Positions 30,543 through 39,255 of a DNA stretch of 64,000 nt are shown here, piece after piece. Numbering within the stretch: position 1 is the stretch's first letter; each line of letters starts with the position of its first letter. The translations under genes were made by a program, and so were the position numbers. The notes under the pieces were generated by a model. That model did not search any database, was not told the origin of the DNA, and saw only the letters and a list, made by a program, of their open reading frames with translations. Source of the DNA: an uncultured Hymenobacter sp. (GTDB taxonomy: Bacteria > Bacteroidota > Bacteroidia > Cytophagales > Hymenobacteraceae); the NCBI GenBank assembly GCA_913776615.1, contig CAJYPK010000043.1, positions 1-64,000 of the forward strand, given 5' to 3'.

Positions 30543-32570
30543 ATGCTTCGTCTGTTACTTATTACCAAGGTATTCCTGCTACTCGGGTTGGGGGCAGCCC
30601 GGCCCGGCCGCGCCCAGCCCACGGGCCTGCCCAACCCGGCCGATACCGCCCGCACCCGCTGGGTCGACGCCGACGATACGCCCTGGCTGCGCCAAATCCG
30701 CACCTGGCCCCGGCCCCAGCAGCGCCCGCTGGCCTGGTGGCAGGCCCAGGTGCGGGCCCACCCCCAGCCCTCGCTGACGCGGGTGACGCTGCTCGACCGC
30801 CTCACCGAGGCGCTGGAAACTACCGACCAAGCGGCCTCGTACGCGGCCCACCTCGAAGCCCGGCACCTGGCGTTTCAGCTGCCCTACCTCCAGGTGCGGG
30901 CCGAGATGCTGCTAGGCCTGGCCGACTACCACGCCGAGCTGGCCCACTACGACTCGGCCGCCCACTACCTGCCCCTGGCCGAGCGGCAGTTCCGGCTCGA
31001 CCGCAACCTGGGCGGGGTGGTGCGCTGCCTGCTGCGCCTGGGCCGCATGGCCGACTACCGGGGCCGCTACGCCGCCAGCCTGGGCTACAACCAGCAGGCC
31101 CTGGCCCTGGCCACCACCGGCAACACCAACCGCTTCCGGGCCACCGCCTTCCTCCAGCTGGCGACTACCTACACCCAGGTGGGCGAGCTGGCCGAAGCCC
31201 GCCGCTACCTGCTGGCCGCCCAGCGGGAGGCCGCGCAGCACGACTACCCCGACCGCCTCAACCTGGCCCTGGGCGGGCTGGGCGAGCTGGCCCGCCAGCA
31301 GGGCCGCCCCGCCGAGGCCCGCCGCCTCTTTGCCCGCGCCCTGGCCGTGAGCGAGCAGATTGCCGACGCGCCCACCGCCCTGACTATGCAGCTCAACCTG
31401 GCCCGCCTGCTCGCCGACCAGGGCCGGCTGCCCGCCGCCGCCACCGCCGGCCGGCGGGTGCTGGCCCGCACCCAGGCCGCCCACCTGCCGCTGCTGGCGC
31501 CCCCGGCCCAGGCCCTGCTGGCGCAAGTGGCCCTGCGCCAGGGCCGGGTGGCCGAGGCCAGTACCTACGCCCGCCAGAGCCTGGCCGGCAGCCGCCGCGC
31601 CCACCTGCTGAGCGGGGTGGCCGAGGCCAGCGCCGTGCTGGCCGACGCCTACGCCCGCCAGGGTGCCTACCGGCCTGCCCTGCTGGCCCTGCGCCAGTAC
31701 ACCACCGCCCACGACAGCCTGCTCGGCGACCAAGCCCGCCGCCGCGCGGCCGTGCTCGAAAACAGCCAGCAGCAGCGCGAGCAGCAGGCCCGCATCCGGC
31801 TGCTGACCCAGCAAACCCGCTTGCAGGCCCAAACCCAGGAGGTAGCCCGCCTGCGCAGCCAGCGCACCGTGTTCGGGCTGGTCGGGGGGCTGCTGCTGAC
31901 CCTGCTGCTGGCCGGCGGGCTGTTCTGGCGGTACCGCCGCCGCCAGGCCGCCGCCCGCGCCGCCGCCGCCACGGCCCTGCGCCAGCGCCTGGCCGCCGAC
32001 CTGCACGACGACGTGGGCAGCCTGCTGACGCAGGTGAGCCTGCAAAGCAGCGTGCTGCGCGAGCTGGCCCCGGACGCCGTGCCCCTGCACGGCCGCCTCG
32101 ACGCGCTGGCCTCCACCGCCCGCTACGCCGCCCAGCAAATGAAAGACGTCGTGCTCAGCCTGCACGCGCAGCTGCACACGCTGCCCCAGCTGCTGGCCCG
32201 CCTGCGCGACCACGCCCACGGGGTACTCGCCCCGGCCGGGGTAGACGTCACCTTCGCGGTACCCGCCACCCTGCCCACCCACCCGCTGCCCCCGGAGGTG
32301 CTGCACCAGCTTTACCTTATCTACAAGGAAGCCTTGCACAACGTCGTCAAGCACGCCCAGGCCACGCAGGTCAGCGTGACGCTGACCGTAGCCGCCGCCG
32401 CGCTGACCCTGCACGTTACCGACAACGGGCGGGGCTACGACGGCGCTCCGCGCCCCGGCGGCCAGGGCCTGCGCAACATGCAGGCGCGAGCCCAGACCGT
32501 GGGCGGCACCGTACGCTACTACCCGTCGGTGCCAAGCGGCCGCACGGTCGAGGTGCAGCTGCCCCTGTAG
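30543..32570 (+). CDS. TPR-containing membrane sensor histidine kinase (HisKA_3 type)
   Basis: The 675-residue protein has a signal peptide, a periplasmic array of TPR-like helices (about residues 60-400, rich in Ala-Tyr-Ala and Leu-Ala-Arg patterns), a coiled coil near 400-435, and one membrane helix (VFGLVGGLLLTLLLAGGLFW). The kinase has a HisKA_3 core with phospho-acceptor His488 in LHDDVGSLLTQVSLQS and a HATPase domain (EALHNVVKHAQA, VTDNGRGYD). Such kinases normally pair with a LuxR/NarL-type regulator, but none is adjacent. It is divergent from susC. A very Pro/Ala-rich reading in another frame is a GC artefact. Confidence 0.92.
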   Translation: MLRLLLITKVFLLLGLGAARPGRAQPTGLPNPADTARTRWVDADDTPWLRQIRTWPRPQQRPLAWWQAQVRAHPQPSLTRVTLLDRLTEALETTDQAASYAAHLEARHLAFQLPYLQVRAEMLLGLADYHAELAHYDSAAHYLPLAERQFRLDRNLGGVVRCLLRLGRMADYRGRYAASLGYNQQALALATTGNTNRFRATAFLQLATTYTQVGELAEARRYLLAAQREAAQHDYPDRLNLALGGLGELARQQGRPAEARRLFARALAVSEQIADAPTALTMQLNLARLLADQGRLPAAATAGRRVLARTQAAHLPLLAPPAQALLAQVALRQGRVAEASTYARQSLAGSRRAHLLSGVAEASAVLADAYARQGAYRPALLALRQYTTAHDSLLGDQARRRAAVLENSQQQREQQARIRLLTQQTRLQAQTQEVARLRSQRTVFGLVGGLLLTLLLAGGLFWRYRRRQAAARAAAATALRQRLAADLHDDVGSLLTQVSLQSSVLRELAPDAVPLHGRLDALASTARYAAQQMKDVVLSLHAQLHTLPQLLARLRDHAHGVLAPAGVDVTFAVPATLPTHPLPPEVLHQLYLIYKEALHNVVKHAQATQVSVTLTVAAAALTLHVTDNGRGYDGAPRPGGQGLRNMQARAQTVGGTVRYYPSVPSGRTVEVQLPL

Positions 32571-32649
32571 GCGGCTGAGGGCGGGGGAAGCCGGGTGAGC
32601 CTTCAATTTTTTAGAGGGTGTTTAGAGCGGTTTTCGCCCTCCTCAAGAG

Positions 32650-32725
32650 AATTAAAAATGAAGAATTAAAAATGAGCAACGCGCTGGCCTGCAAATTTTT
32701 AGTTTCTCATTTTTAATTTTTAATT
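32650..32725. repeat. A/T-rich inverted repeat, same family as at position 1
   Basis: Two copies of the AATTAAAAATGA unit at 32650-32676 face their reverse complement at 32706-32725, with a GC-containing loop. This is a short form of the 1-188 repeat. Confidence 0.85.
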
Positions 32726-32730
32726 TAACC

Positions 32731-32842
32731 GGCGCAGCGCAGCTATCGCACCTGTTCAGCCTGGCCGCTTGGATGTGACTGCTGCGCTGCGCTCGCAAGG
32801 ACAAACAGGATTTAGATAGGTAGTGATAACTTAAGCAGCTTC
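32731..32842. repeat. Decayed copy of MITE/palindrome family A
   Basis: Positions 32731-32802 hold a mutated form of the family A palindrome. The following 32805-32842 is, as reverse complement, the outer arm of the element at 57637 (shared TAGGTAGTGATAACTTAA and AGCTTCTT). The other outer arm is missing, replaced by the A/T repeat, so this is a truncated copy. Confidence 0.75.
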
Positions 32843-32917
32843 TTGGGGGTGAGCGGCGAGCTTTGTTTTCTGGTTGAAGCGGCCTACTTTCACTTCATTC
32901 ACTCTTCTTGCTTTAGC

Positions 32918-34099
32918 ATGAGTTCCTACGTTATGCGCTGCTGGTCATTTGTTTGGGGGCTGTGGGCACTCCTGGCCGCCCTCCCCTCCCACGCGCAGCT
33001 GGACTCCATTCCAAAGGCACTGGAAAAAGCGTGGCTGCTGCCCTCCGCGATACTGCCGGAATCCCGGAGCATTTGGGTACACCTGCCTGCTGATTACGCT
33101 TCGACCACTCAGACCTACCCTGTCCTCTACGTACTCGACGGCGGCTCCCAGTTCAGCTACGCGGCGGCCTTGGCGGACTACCTGGCCGCTTATGACCGGA
33201 ACCGCATTCCGCCGCTGATCATAGTCGGCATTCCCAACGTTGACCGGGGCCGGGACTTTACGCCGGTTTACTCCGCGCCGGCGAATGGGCAGCTTGCTGG
33301 CAGTCAACCCAGTGAGACGGCCGGCGCAGCGCTGTTCTTACGCTTTTTACAGCAAGAACTCGTTCCTTTCATCGACCAGCACTACCGGACGCAACCCTAC
33401 CGCCTGCTGGCCGGGCACTCCCTGGGCGGGCTCTTTGCCTACTATGCCAAGCTGCAAGCGCCGACCCTTTTTCCGGCCACCATTCTTATCAGCCCCGCCT
33501 TTACCGGCGCAAACGAGCAGCTCGTCAATAGCTTGACCCCGTTCCTGACTACCTATCCTACCCTCCGGGGAAAGCTGTTTCTAGCCCTGGGTAACGAAAA
33601 CCCGACCACGGTCAACTCGCTGGTCCGCCAGCTACAGACGGTTCCCTCTTCCTTCCAGTGGCAATACCAACGCTACGAGGAGGAGAATCACTTTTCCGTG
33701 ACTGCCAAAGGCTTGGACGATGCTTTGAAATTCGTTTACAAGAACTGGTTTATGGACTTCTACGCCGTGACCCGGCTGACGTACGGCGACATTGAGGCGC
33801 ATTTTGCTGCCTTGTCCCGAGAGTTTGGCTACCCACTGGAGCCGACGGAAGATTTCCTCAATAATTGCGGCTACACGCAGTTACGCAGTCAGCACACGGC
33901 GGAAGCAATCGACATTTTTCAGCAGAACGTGAAACGCCACCCTGCCTCTGCCAATGCCTATGACAGCCTGGGAGAAGCCTACCTGGCCCAAGGCGCGACG
34001 GACGCCGCCCTCACTAACTACCGCAAGTCACTCGCGCTGAATCCGCATAATGAAAACGCGCAGGCAATCGTGAAAAAACTGACGCTTGGCTTAAAGTAG
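32918..34099 (+). CDS. Alpha/beta-hydrolase esterase with C-terminal TPR tail
   Basis: A signal peptide (cleavage near LPSHAQ) precedes an esterase domain of the Esterase D/Fes type: SIWVHLPADYASTTQTYPVL, VLDGGSQF, and the nucleophile elbow GHSLGG with Ser168. The likely catalytic His is in YEEENHFSV. Residues about 325-393 are two TPR units (NNCGYTQLRSQHTAEAIDIF and then DSLGEAYLAQG). The start ATG at 32918 is preferred, as the longer frame begins in repeat sequence. The substrate is unknown; relatives act on iron-siderophore esters or acyl esters. Confidence 0.85.
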   Translation: MSSYVMRCWSFVWGLWALLAALPSHAQLDSIPKALEKAWLLPSAILPESRSIWVHLPADYASTTQTYPVLYVLDGGSQFSYAAALADYLAAYDRNRIPPLIIVGIPNVDRGRDFTPVYSAPANGQLAGSQPSETAGAALFLRFLQQELVPFIDQHYRTQPYRLLAGHSLGGLFAYYAKLQAPTLFPATILISPAFTGANEQLVNSLTPFLTTYPTLRGKLFLALGNENPTTVNSLVRQLQTVPSSFQWQYQRYEEENHFSVTAKGLDDALKFVYKNWFMDFYAVTRLTYGDIEAHFAALSREFGYPLEPTEDFLNNCGYTQLRSQHTAEAIDIFQQNVKRHPASANAYDSLGEAYLAQGATDAALTNYRKSLALNPHNENAQAIVKKLTLGLK

Positions 34100-34206
34100 C
34101 GCTGTTATAACGCGGCCCCCCGAACCAACTATTGTCCTTTCGGCGAGCCTGGCACTTCGCCTTTCAGCCCGGTCGGCGGCTGGCCCTCATTCGCGGGCTA
34201 CTCCCC

Positions 34207-34445
34207 ATGCTTCTTCCCCACGCCCGCATCCTGGTAGTCGACGACGAGCCCGAGGTGCTGTTCGCCCTCAAGCTGCTGCGCAAAACCGAGTTGCGGGAAA
34301 TCGTGACGGAGCCCCCCCCGAGCTGCTCTCCCTGCTGCGCCAGCAGCGCTTCGACGCCGTGCTGCTCGCCATGAACTACCGCAGCGGCCAGGCGACCGGC
34401 AACGAGGGCTTCTACTGGCTGAGCCGCGCGCAGCGAGGGGGGTGA
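34207..34445 (+). pseudogene. Broken response-regulator receiver fragment
   Basis: ARILVVDDEPEVLFALKLL starts a receiver domain of the NtrC-like class. The frame then shifts at a run of eight C (near 34314), after which the other frame gives LLSLLRQQRFDAVLLAMNY and GNEGFYWLSRA before a stop at 34443-34445. In the intact family the residue before MN is the phospho-acceptor Asp; here it is Ala. The output domains are missing. It is a dead 5' fragment. Confidence 0.8.
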
Positions 34446-35005
34446 AAGTGAGTTGTTTGGGTACGCCAAGGGCGCGACATTTAATATATACACTATATCA
34501 CTACTAGCAACCGATCTAACATCTTTATGCGATACCGTCGTATTGCGTATGGGCTTGAACTTTGCGCTTCTTACTACTCCATTTCAGCTTCTCCTTACCT
34601 ATCTTTGTTTTTGGCAGCCCACTCAGCTAGCCGCCTTTCGACGCTTCTTACGCTCCCGCTTTCTTTCGGCTGTGACTACCCCCGGGACCGAGGCTATGCC
34701 CGAGTAGGAAGCGGCCGACCTGCAACGACTTCGCGCGGGCAGTGTCGGCGCAACATGTCTTGACCCAGCACGGGTAGCACGGGCTACTTGCTGGCTGCAA
34801 CTTACTCACTACCTATGAAAACCACTCTTCTCATTAGTCTTTTAGCAGTACCCTCATCCCTGGAGCCGCCCCGTTACCAACAGCCTTGCCCCGCTGTATA
34901 GGTAGCTCATCGGCTTCGCGGCTTTGCCGGGATGATTTGGGTGATAGCGGGCAAACTTGATAGTGCCCGGCGCGTCGGGGAAACCCATGCTTAAAAGCGT
35001 TTTAC
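34446..35005. other. Gene-poor, lower-GC region
   Basis: No gene is supported. Positions 34453-34707 hold an 84-codon frame with no recognisable domain and atypical composition. At 34815-34901 an ATG opens a signal-peptide-like frame (MKTTLLISLLAVPSS) that stops after 28 codons, perhaps the start of a lost exported protein. It may be a junction between the dead regulator and the glycan cluster. Confidence 0.4.
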
Positions 35006-36154
35006 ATGAGATTTACTATTATTAGCTCCTGCATTCTTCCCTGGGGTGGTAGCGAGGAGCTATGGGCGGCAGCGGCACTCGCTTTGCAAGCCGCAGGGCA
35101 TGAGGTTACCGTTCTAAAAACGGCCTTTGACGCCCAGCATCCGCGCGTTCAGCAGTTGCGCGGGGCGGGCTGCACGGTGAGCGGCCTAGACCCGCACCCG
35201 GTATTGGCGAAGCGGGTGCTCAATCGAATGCTTCCTACGCATCGGCAATGGACAAACGTGCAACACCAGGTGGCGCAAGCCGAGCGGCAGCTTCGGCAAC
35301 TGCAGCCCCACCTGGTCATCATCGCCCAAGGCTCAAATTTTGATGGGGTTGAGTTTGCCGATAGCTGCCGCCGCGCCCGACACCCCTTCGTGCTGATTGC
35401 GCAAAAGGCAGCGGACATCTTCTTTCCGCCAGCCCATCAGCGCACGATGGCTCGCCTGGTCTACGAGGCGGCGCGGCACTGCTACTTTGTTTCCCAGCAC
35501 AACTTGGCCGTCACGCAGCACCAGCTGGGCCTGGCGCTGGCCCACGCTAGCGTGGTGCCCAACCCCTTCAACGTGCCGTACGCCACCGCGCTACCCTGGC
35601 CCGCGGCCGCCGACGTGGTACGGCTGGCGTGCGTGGCCCGGCTGGAGGTACTGGACAAGGGGCAGGATATTCTTCTGCAAGTACTCGCCCTGCCCAAGTG
35701 GCAGCAGCGCCCCTGGCACCTCTCCTTTTTCGGACGCGGCGGCGATGAGCCGGCGCTGCGAGATATGGCCAAGCTGCTGGGCTTGCACGACCGCATCACC
35801 TGGGCTGGCCAAGTGCCGGATATTACCGCCGTCTGGACTGGCCACCATGCCCTGGTGTTGCCATCCCGCTACGAGGGCCTGCCACTGGCCCTGGTGGAGG
35901 CGATGCTTTGCGGCCGGCCGGCCATTGCCACTGCGGCCGGCGGCACCGCCGAACTGCTCCAAGACAACGAGACGGGCTTTGTGGCGCCGGCCGCCACGGT
36001 GGCCGCGCTCGATGAAGCCCTTGAGCGGGCCTGGGCTCGCTCCGCCGACTGGCCCAGCATTGGGCGGCGGGCGGCCGCCCATGCCCGCGCCCAGATTCCC
36101 CCTGATCCGGGCGCATTACTTAGCGAACATCTACTGGCGCTTACTCATACTTAA
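35006..36154 (+). CDS. Glycosyltransferase family 4 (GT-B)
   Basis: The 382-residue protein has a GT-B fold. The N-terminal half begins FTIISSCILPWGGSEELWAA with the glycine-rich loop of GT4 enzymes. The C-terminal donor-binding half has RLACVARLEVLDKGQDILLQ and the E-x7-E motif in SRYEGLPLALVEAMLCGRPA. It transfers a sugar from a nucleotide donor to a glycan or lipid acceptor at the cytoplasmic side of the membrane. It is the first gene of the glycan cluster, followed 54 bp later by a GT2. The sugar is not predictable. Confidence 0.93.
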   Translation: MRFTIISSCILPWGGSEELWAAAALALQAAGHEVTVLKTAFDAQHPRVQQLRGAGCTVSGLDPHPVLAKRVLNRMLPTHRQWTNVQHQVAQAERQLRQLQPHLVIIAQGSNFDGVEFADSCRRARHPFVLIAQKAADIFFPPAHQRTMARLVYEAARHCYFVSQHNLAVTQHQLGLALAHASVVPNPFNVPYATALPWPAAADVVRLACVARLEVLDKGQDILLQVLALPKWQQRPWHLSFFGRGGDEPALRDMAKLLGLHDRITWAGQVPDITAVWTGHHALVLPSRYEGLPLALVEAMLCGRPAIATAAGGTAELLQDNETGFVAPAATVAALDEALERAWARSADWPSIGRRAAAHARAQIPPDPGALLSEHLLALTHT

Positions 36155-36208
36155 ATTATCATTATGCCTATACTAGTACACCCCCTTGCGCTGTAAACTT
36201 GCTAGCAC

Positions 36209-37171
36209 ATGCAACCCGGCCTAGTTTCTATTATCATTCCTACTTATAATAGGGCTCACCTATTAGCAGATGCTATCCGCAGCGTCTTGGCGCAGGATTA
36301 TCCGCACAAGCAACTCATAGTGGTTGACGACGGATCCCAGGATGGTACGCGGCAATTGGTCGGCAACTTTGCGGGGGTAGAGTATATCTACCAGCCCAAT
36401 AAAGGACAAGCGGCGGCGCGCAACGCTGGCCTGCGGCAGTGCCGGGGCGAATTCGTGGCTTCGCTCGATTCGGACGATATCTGGGACGCCAACTTTCTGA
36501 GCAGCGGCCTGGAACAGCTCCGGTCCGACGCGAGCTTAGTATTCATGAACTGGCGGGCGGACAGCGGGCACAACGGCCTGGAAAGTTTCTTTCGCCAAGC
36601 GGCGTCTCAACAGCGCTACTGCACGCAGGCCGCCGGCAAGTGGTGGCACCTCAACGGCGCCCAATCGCGGCGCCTGATGCTGGAAACCTGCCCGGCACCT
36701 TCTTCCGCGCTCCTTATTCGGCGCAGCGTGATGCCCGACGGCTGGAATGAACAGATGCTGATTGCCGACGACTGGTGCTTACTGCTCGATATCGTCATGC
36801 AGCGCCCCACCGCCGTGGCCTTCACACTGGCCCCCCACTGGCTCAAGCGCATTCACGGGGAAAATATTTACGATGGGCGCAGCTACGTAGCCGTGGCGCA
36901 AGAGCTAAGCGCTCATGATGAACCCCTGCTCCTGCAACGCTACCGCGCGCAGCTCCAACCGTCGGAAGTAGCCATTTTTCGACAGCGGCAGGCCGAGCAC
37001 TGCGTCGGCTATGCCTACGAAAGCTATAAGCATGCTGAAAAAGCGGCGATGCTCCGCTACCTGGCCGCCGCCTTTCGGCTAGCCCCCACGACTACCATCC
37101 GGCGCATAGCGTTGGAAATACTGAGTTACGCCAAAAGATTTTACGTCAAAAGCTACATGCCCGCCCGGTGA
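36209..37171 (+). CDS. Glycosyltransferase family 2 (GT-A)
   Basis: The N-terminus VSIIIPTYNRAHLLADAIRS, the VVDDGSQDGT loop, and the metal-binding SLDSDDIWDANF are standard for GT2 inverting transferases. The 320-residue length is normal. The C-terminal part has no strong membrane helix, so it is probably a soluble or peripheral enzyme acting on a lipid-linked glycan. Its last 19 bp overlap the end of the convergent UbiA gene. Confidence 0.93.
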   Translation: MQPGLVSIIIPTYNRAHLLADAIRSVLAQDYPHKQLIVVDDGSQDGTRQLVGNFAGVEYIYQPNKGQAAARNAGLRQCRGEFVASLDSDDIWDANFLSSGLEQLRSDASLVFMNWRADSGHNGLESFFRQAASQQRYCTQAAGKWWHLNGAQSRRLMLETCPAPSSALLIRRSVMPDGWNEQMLIADDWCLLLDIVMQRPTAVAFTLAPHWLKRIHGENIYDGRSYVAVAQELSAHDEPLLLQRYRAQLQPSEVAIFRQRQAEHCVGYAYESYKHAEKAAMLRYLAAAFRLAPTTTIRRIALEILSYAKRFYVKSYMPAR

Positions 37172-38229
37172 AGCAGTCGCCTTACTTTCCCCCCCACCAC
37201 CGCCGAGGCGGCGCCCCACACGCGCAACCGCTGCCAGCTGTGCAAGCCAAACAGCGCCCCGTGCAGCAGCAGCGCCCAGCCATCGCCGGGATAGCGCCCC
37301 ACCTGCCCCAGCAGCAGGGCCACGGGATAATACACTTCGTAGTACTCGTTGAGCAAGATATGCTGCCCCGGCTGCGGCTGCGCCACCACGACGGGCTGCT
37401 GCCAAACGCGGGCCCGCAGGCAGGTCAGGCCGCCGTACAGGGCCAAGGCCGCGTAGGCCAGCGGCTGCCGGCCCAGGTAGAGCAGCAGCCCGAGGCCGAG
37501 TACTTCCAGCCCCAGCGCGCCCGCGGCCAGGCGCCGGCCAGCGCGCTCCCCCCGGCGGACCACAAACGTGCCCACGCCCGCCTGCGCGTCGTTGGCCGCG
37601 TCGCCCAGTTGGTGCCACAGAATATTGCGCAGCCCGCAGCCCAGCGCCCACGTCCCCACGGCCGCCAGCCAGCGTCCCGAAATCGCCACGCCCGCCCACT
37701 GGCTCACTACCGCGACCGTCAGCAGCTGCGGAAACAGGTGGGCCCCGGCCGTATCGGCCAGCAGCCCCCACCCGCCGCGCACTTTGAGGCGTAGCGGCGG
37801 CAGCGAGTACAGCGAGTAAGCCACCCAAGCCCCCAGATAAAACACCGCCGCCCACGGATTCACTTGCCAGAAATACCCGCCAAATGCCAGCCCGGCGCCG
37901 GCGCAGCCAGCCAGTACGGCCAGCACCACCCGCCGCGGCTGCCCGGCCAGGCGGTTGGGCTTACCCGCGGCGGCATCGTCGGCACGGTCGGTCCAGTCGT
38001 TGAGTACGCTCACGTAAGTAGCGCCGACCGTGAGGGCCAGCACCAGCAGGAGCAGCCGAGTCAGCAAGGGCCACAGGGGTACCCGCACGAAACAGGCGGT
38101 GGCGTAGACCGTGGCCAGAATGGGGGCAAACTTGTAGGCCCACCACTCACTGGCCCGCGCCATCTGCCACAGGGTGTAAGCCACCCGCTGCCGGGTCGTT
38201 GGTTCGGCCAGCGCCGGGTTGTTCTTCAT
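37153..38229 (-). CDS. UbiA-family membrane prenyltransferase
   Basis: The 358-residue protein has eight or nine hydrophobic segments and the two Asp-rich motifs of the UbiA superfamily: NDWTDRADD (about residue 97) and GDAANDAQAG (about residue 210). The family joins a prenyl diphosphate to an acceptor such as an aromatic acid, a lipid head or phosphoribose. It is the only minus-strand gene in this cluster, converging with GT2 and divergent from the ABC permease with 46 bp between starts. Nearness to a DxDD terpenoid-cyclase-like gene hints at isoprenoid or lipid-carrier metabolism. Confidence 0.87.
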   Translation of the reverse strand: MKNNPALAEPTTRQRVAYTLWQMARASEWWAYKFAPILATVYATACFVRVPLWPLLTRLLLLVLALTVGATYVSVLNDWTDRADDAAAGKPNRLAGQPRRVVLAVLAGCAGAGLAFGGYFWQVNPWAAVFYLGAWVAYSLYSLPPLRLKVRGGWGLLADTAGAHLFPQLLTVAVVSQWAGVAISGRWLAAVGTWALGCGLRNILWHQLGDAANDAQAGVGTFVVRRGERAGRRLAAGALGLEVLGLGLLLYLGRQPLAYAALALYGGLTCLRARVWQQPVVVAQPQPGQHILLNEYYEVYYPVALLLGQVGRYPGDGWALLLHGALFGLHSWQRLRVWGAASAVVGGKVRRLLHRAGM

Positions 38230-38275
38230 AGTTTACCGGCCCTGCGGAGGCTCCGTCATTGCACCTTTACCCCAA

Positions 38276-39106
38276 ATGAAAGAAACAATTTACACTTCTC
38301 AGTCGCCCTTGCACACTCCGAGGGTATTCCTGCGGGAGGTGCGGGCCGACCTGGGGGTGGTGTACCGCATTGGCTGGCAGCTATTCGTACGCAACCTGAA
38401 GGTGCAGGTGCGCCAGAGCTTACTGGGCTACGCCTGGCTGCTGCTGCCGCCCCTGGTAACCGGGCTGGTGTGGGTGCTGCTGGGCCGCAGCCGGGTGCTG
38501 AACGTCGCGGCCAGCAACGTGCCCTACCCCGTTTTTGTGCTGGCGGGCGTGTTTTTATGGCAGGGCTTCGTCGAGGCGCTCAACTGCCCTTTGCAACAAT
38601 TATCCAGCGCCAAAGCCACCCTGGCCAAGGTGCGCGTACCGCACGAAGCCTTCGTAGCGGCCGGGGCGGCCGTAGTCGTATTCAACAGTCTGCTCCGACT
38701 GGGCGTGCTGCTGGGCCTCACGCTTTGGTTCGGGGTACCCCTGACGGGTACGCTGGCCCTGGCACCGCTGGGCTTAGTGGCCCTGCTGCTGCTGGGCCTG
38801 GGCCTGGGCTGGCTGCTGGCGCTGCTGGGGCTGCTGTACGCCGACGTTACCCAGGGCCTGCCCGTGGTGTTGAATCTGTGGTTTCTGCTTACCCCGGTGG
38901 TGTATTCGCCGCCCGCAGCCTATGCCAAGTGGTTTAATCTGAACCCGGTGACGCCCCTGCTCCTTACTACCCGTAGTTGGCTGCTCGCCGGCCCGATGGC
39001 TGCCGCTCCCGGCTTCGCGCTGGTGGCGGGGCTCAGCGGCATCTTCTTTTTGCTTGCCTGGCTGGCCTACCGCCTGGCTCAGCCGCACCTTATTGCCCGC
39101 CTCTGA
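38276..39106 (+). CDS. ABC-2 type polysaccharide export permease (TagG/Wzm-like)
   Basis: The 276-residue protein has about six membrane helices, an N-terminal amphipathic segment (LFVRNLKVQVRQSLLGYAWL) and the family patch KVRVPHEAFVAAGAA. LWFLLTPVVYSPPA precedes the last helices. It forms the membrane channel that exports an undecaprenyl-linked glycan with the ATPase encoded at 39245. The ATG at 38276 is chosen because it gives a normal cytoplasmic start. The stop overlaps the ATG of a small frame. Confidence 0.92.
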   Translation: MKETIYTSQSPLHTPRVFLREVRADLGVVYRIGWQLFVRNLKVQVRQSLLGYAWLLLPPLVTGLVWVLLGRSRVLNVAASNVPYPVFVLAGVFLWQGFVEALNCPLQQLSSAKATLAKVRVPHEAFVAAGAAVVVFNSLLRLGVLLGLTLWFGVPLTGTLALAPLGLVALLLLGLGLGWLLALLGLLYADVTQGLPVVLNLWFLLTPVVYSPPAAYAKWFNLNPVTPLLLTTRSWLLAGPMAAAPGFALVAGLSGIFFLLAWLAYRLAQPHLIARL

Positions 39107-39255
39107 TGCGCCACCTTCTTCGCTCCCTGCTGGCGCCCGCTTCGCTCAAGCGGCCGGCCCCCGCCCTGCCCGACTACCTATCGTCGCACATCCTACGGGT
39201 ACTGCACCAGCTGCCGCTAGTGGCTTCGCCCGTTTCCGCGCCCCATGCCAACTGA
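39106..39255 (+). CDS. Small 49-codon frame between permease and ATPase (hypothetical)
   Basis: The ATG overlaps the permease stop (TGATG), and the frame ends 11 bp inside the ATPase gene, so both junctions are the overlapping type used for translational coupling. The product starts MRHLLRSLLAPASLKRP and has no known domain. It could be a real small protein or just a translational bridge. Without it the ATPase start would lie 138 bp from the permease stop. Confidence 0.4.
   Translation: MRHLLRSLLAPASLKRPAPALPDYLSSHILRVLHQLPLVASPVSAPHAN

Noticed and set aside
30500..32578. 692-codon Pro/Ala/Arg-rich frame overlapping the sensor kinase
   Set aside because: It is the out-of-frame reading of a very GC-rich gene. 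The overlapping frame has clear kinase motifs.
34453..34707. 84-codon frame in the lower-GC gap before the glycosyltransferases
   Set aside because: No domain, no good start context, and atypical composition; it is kept only as part of the gene-poor region.
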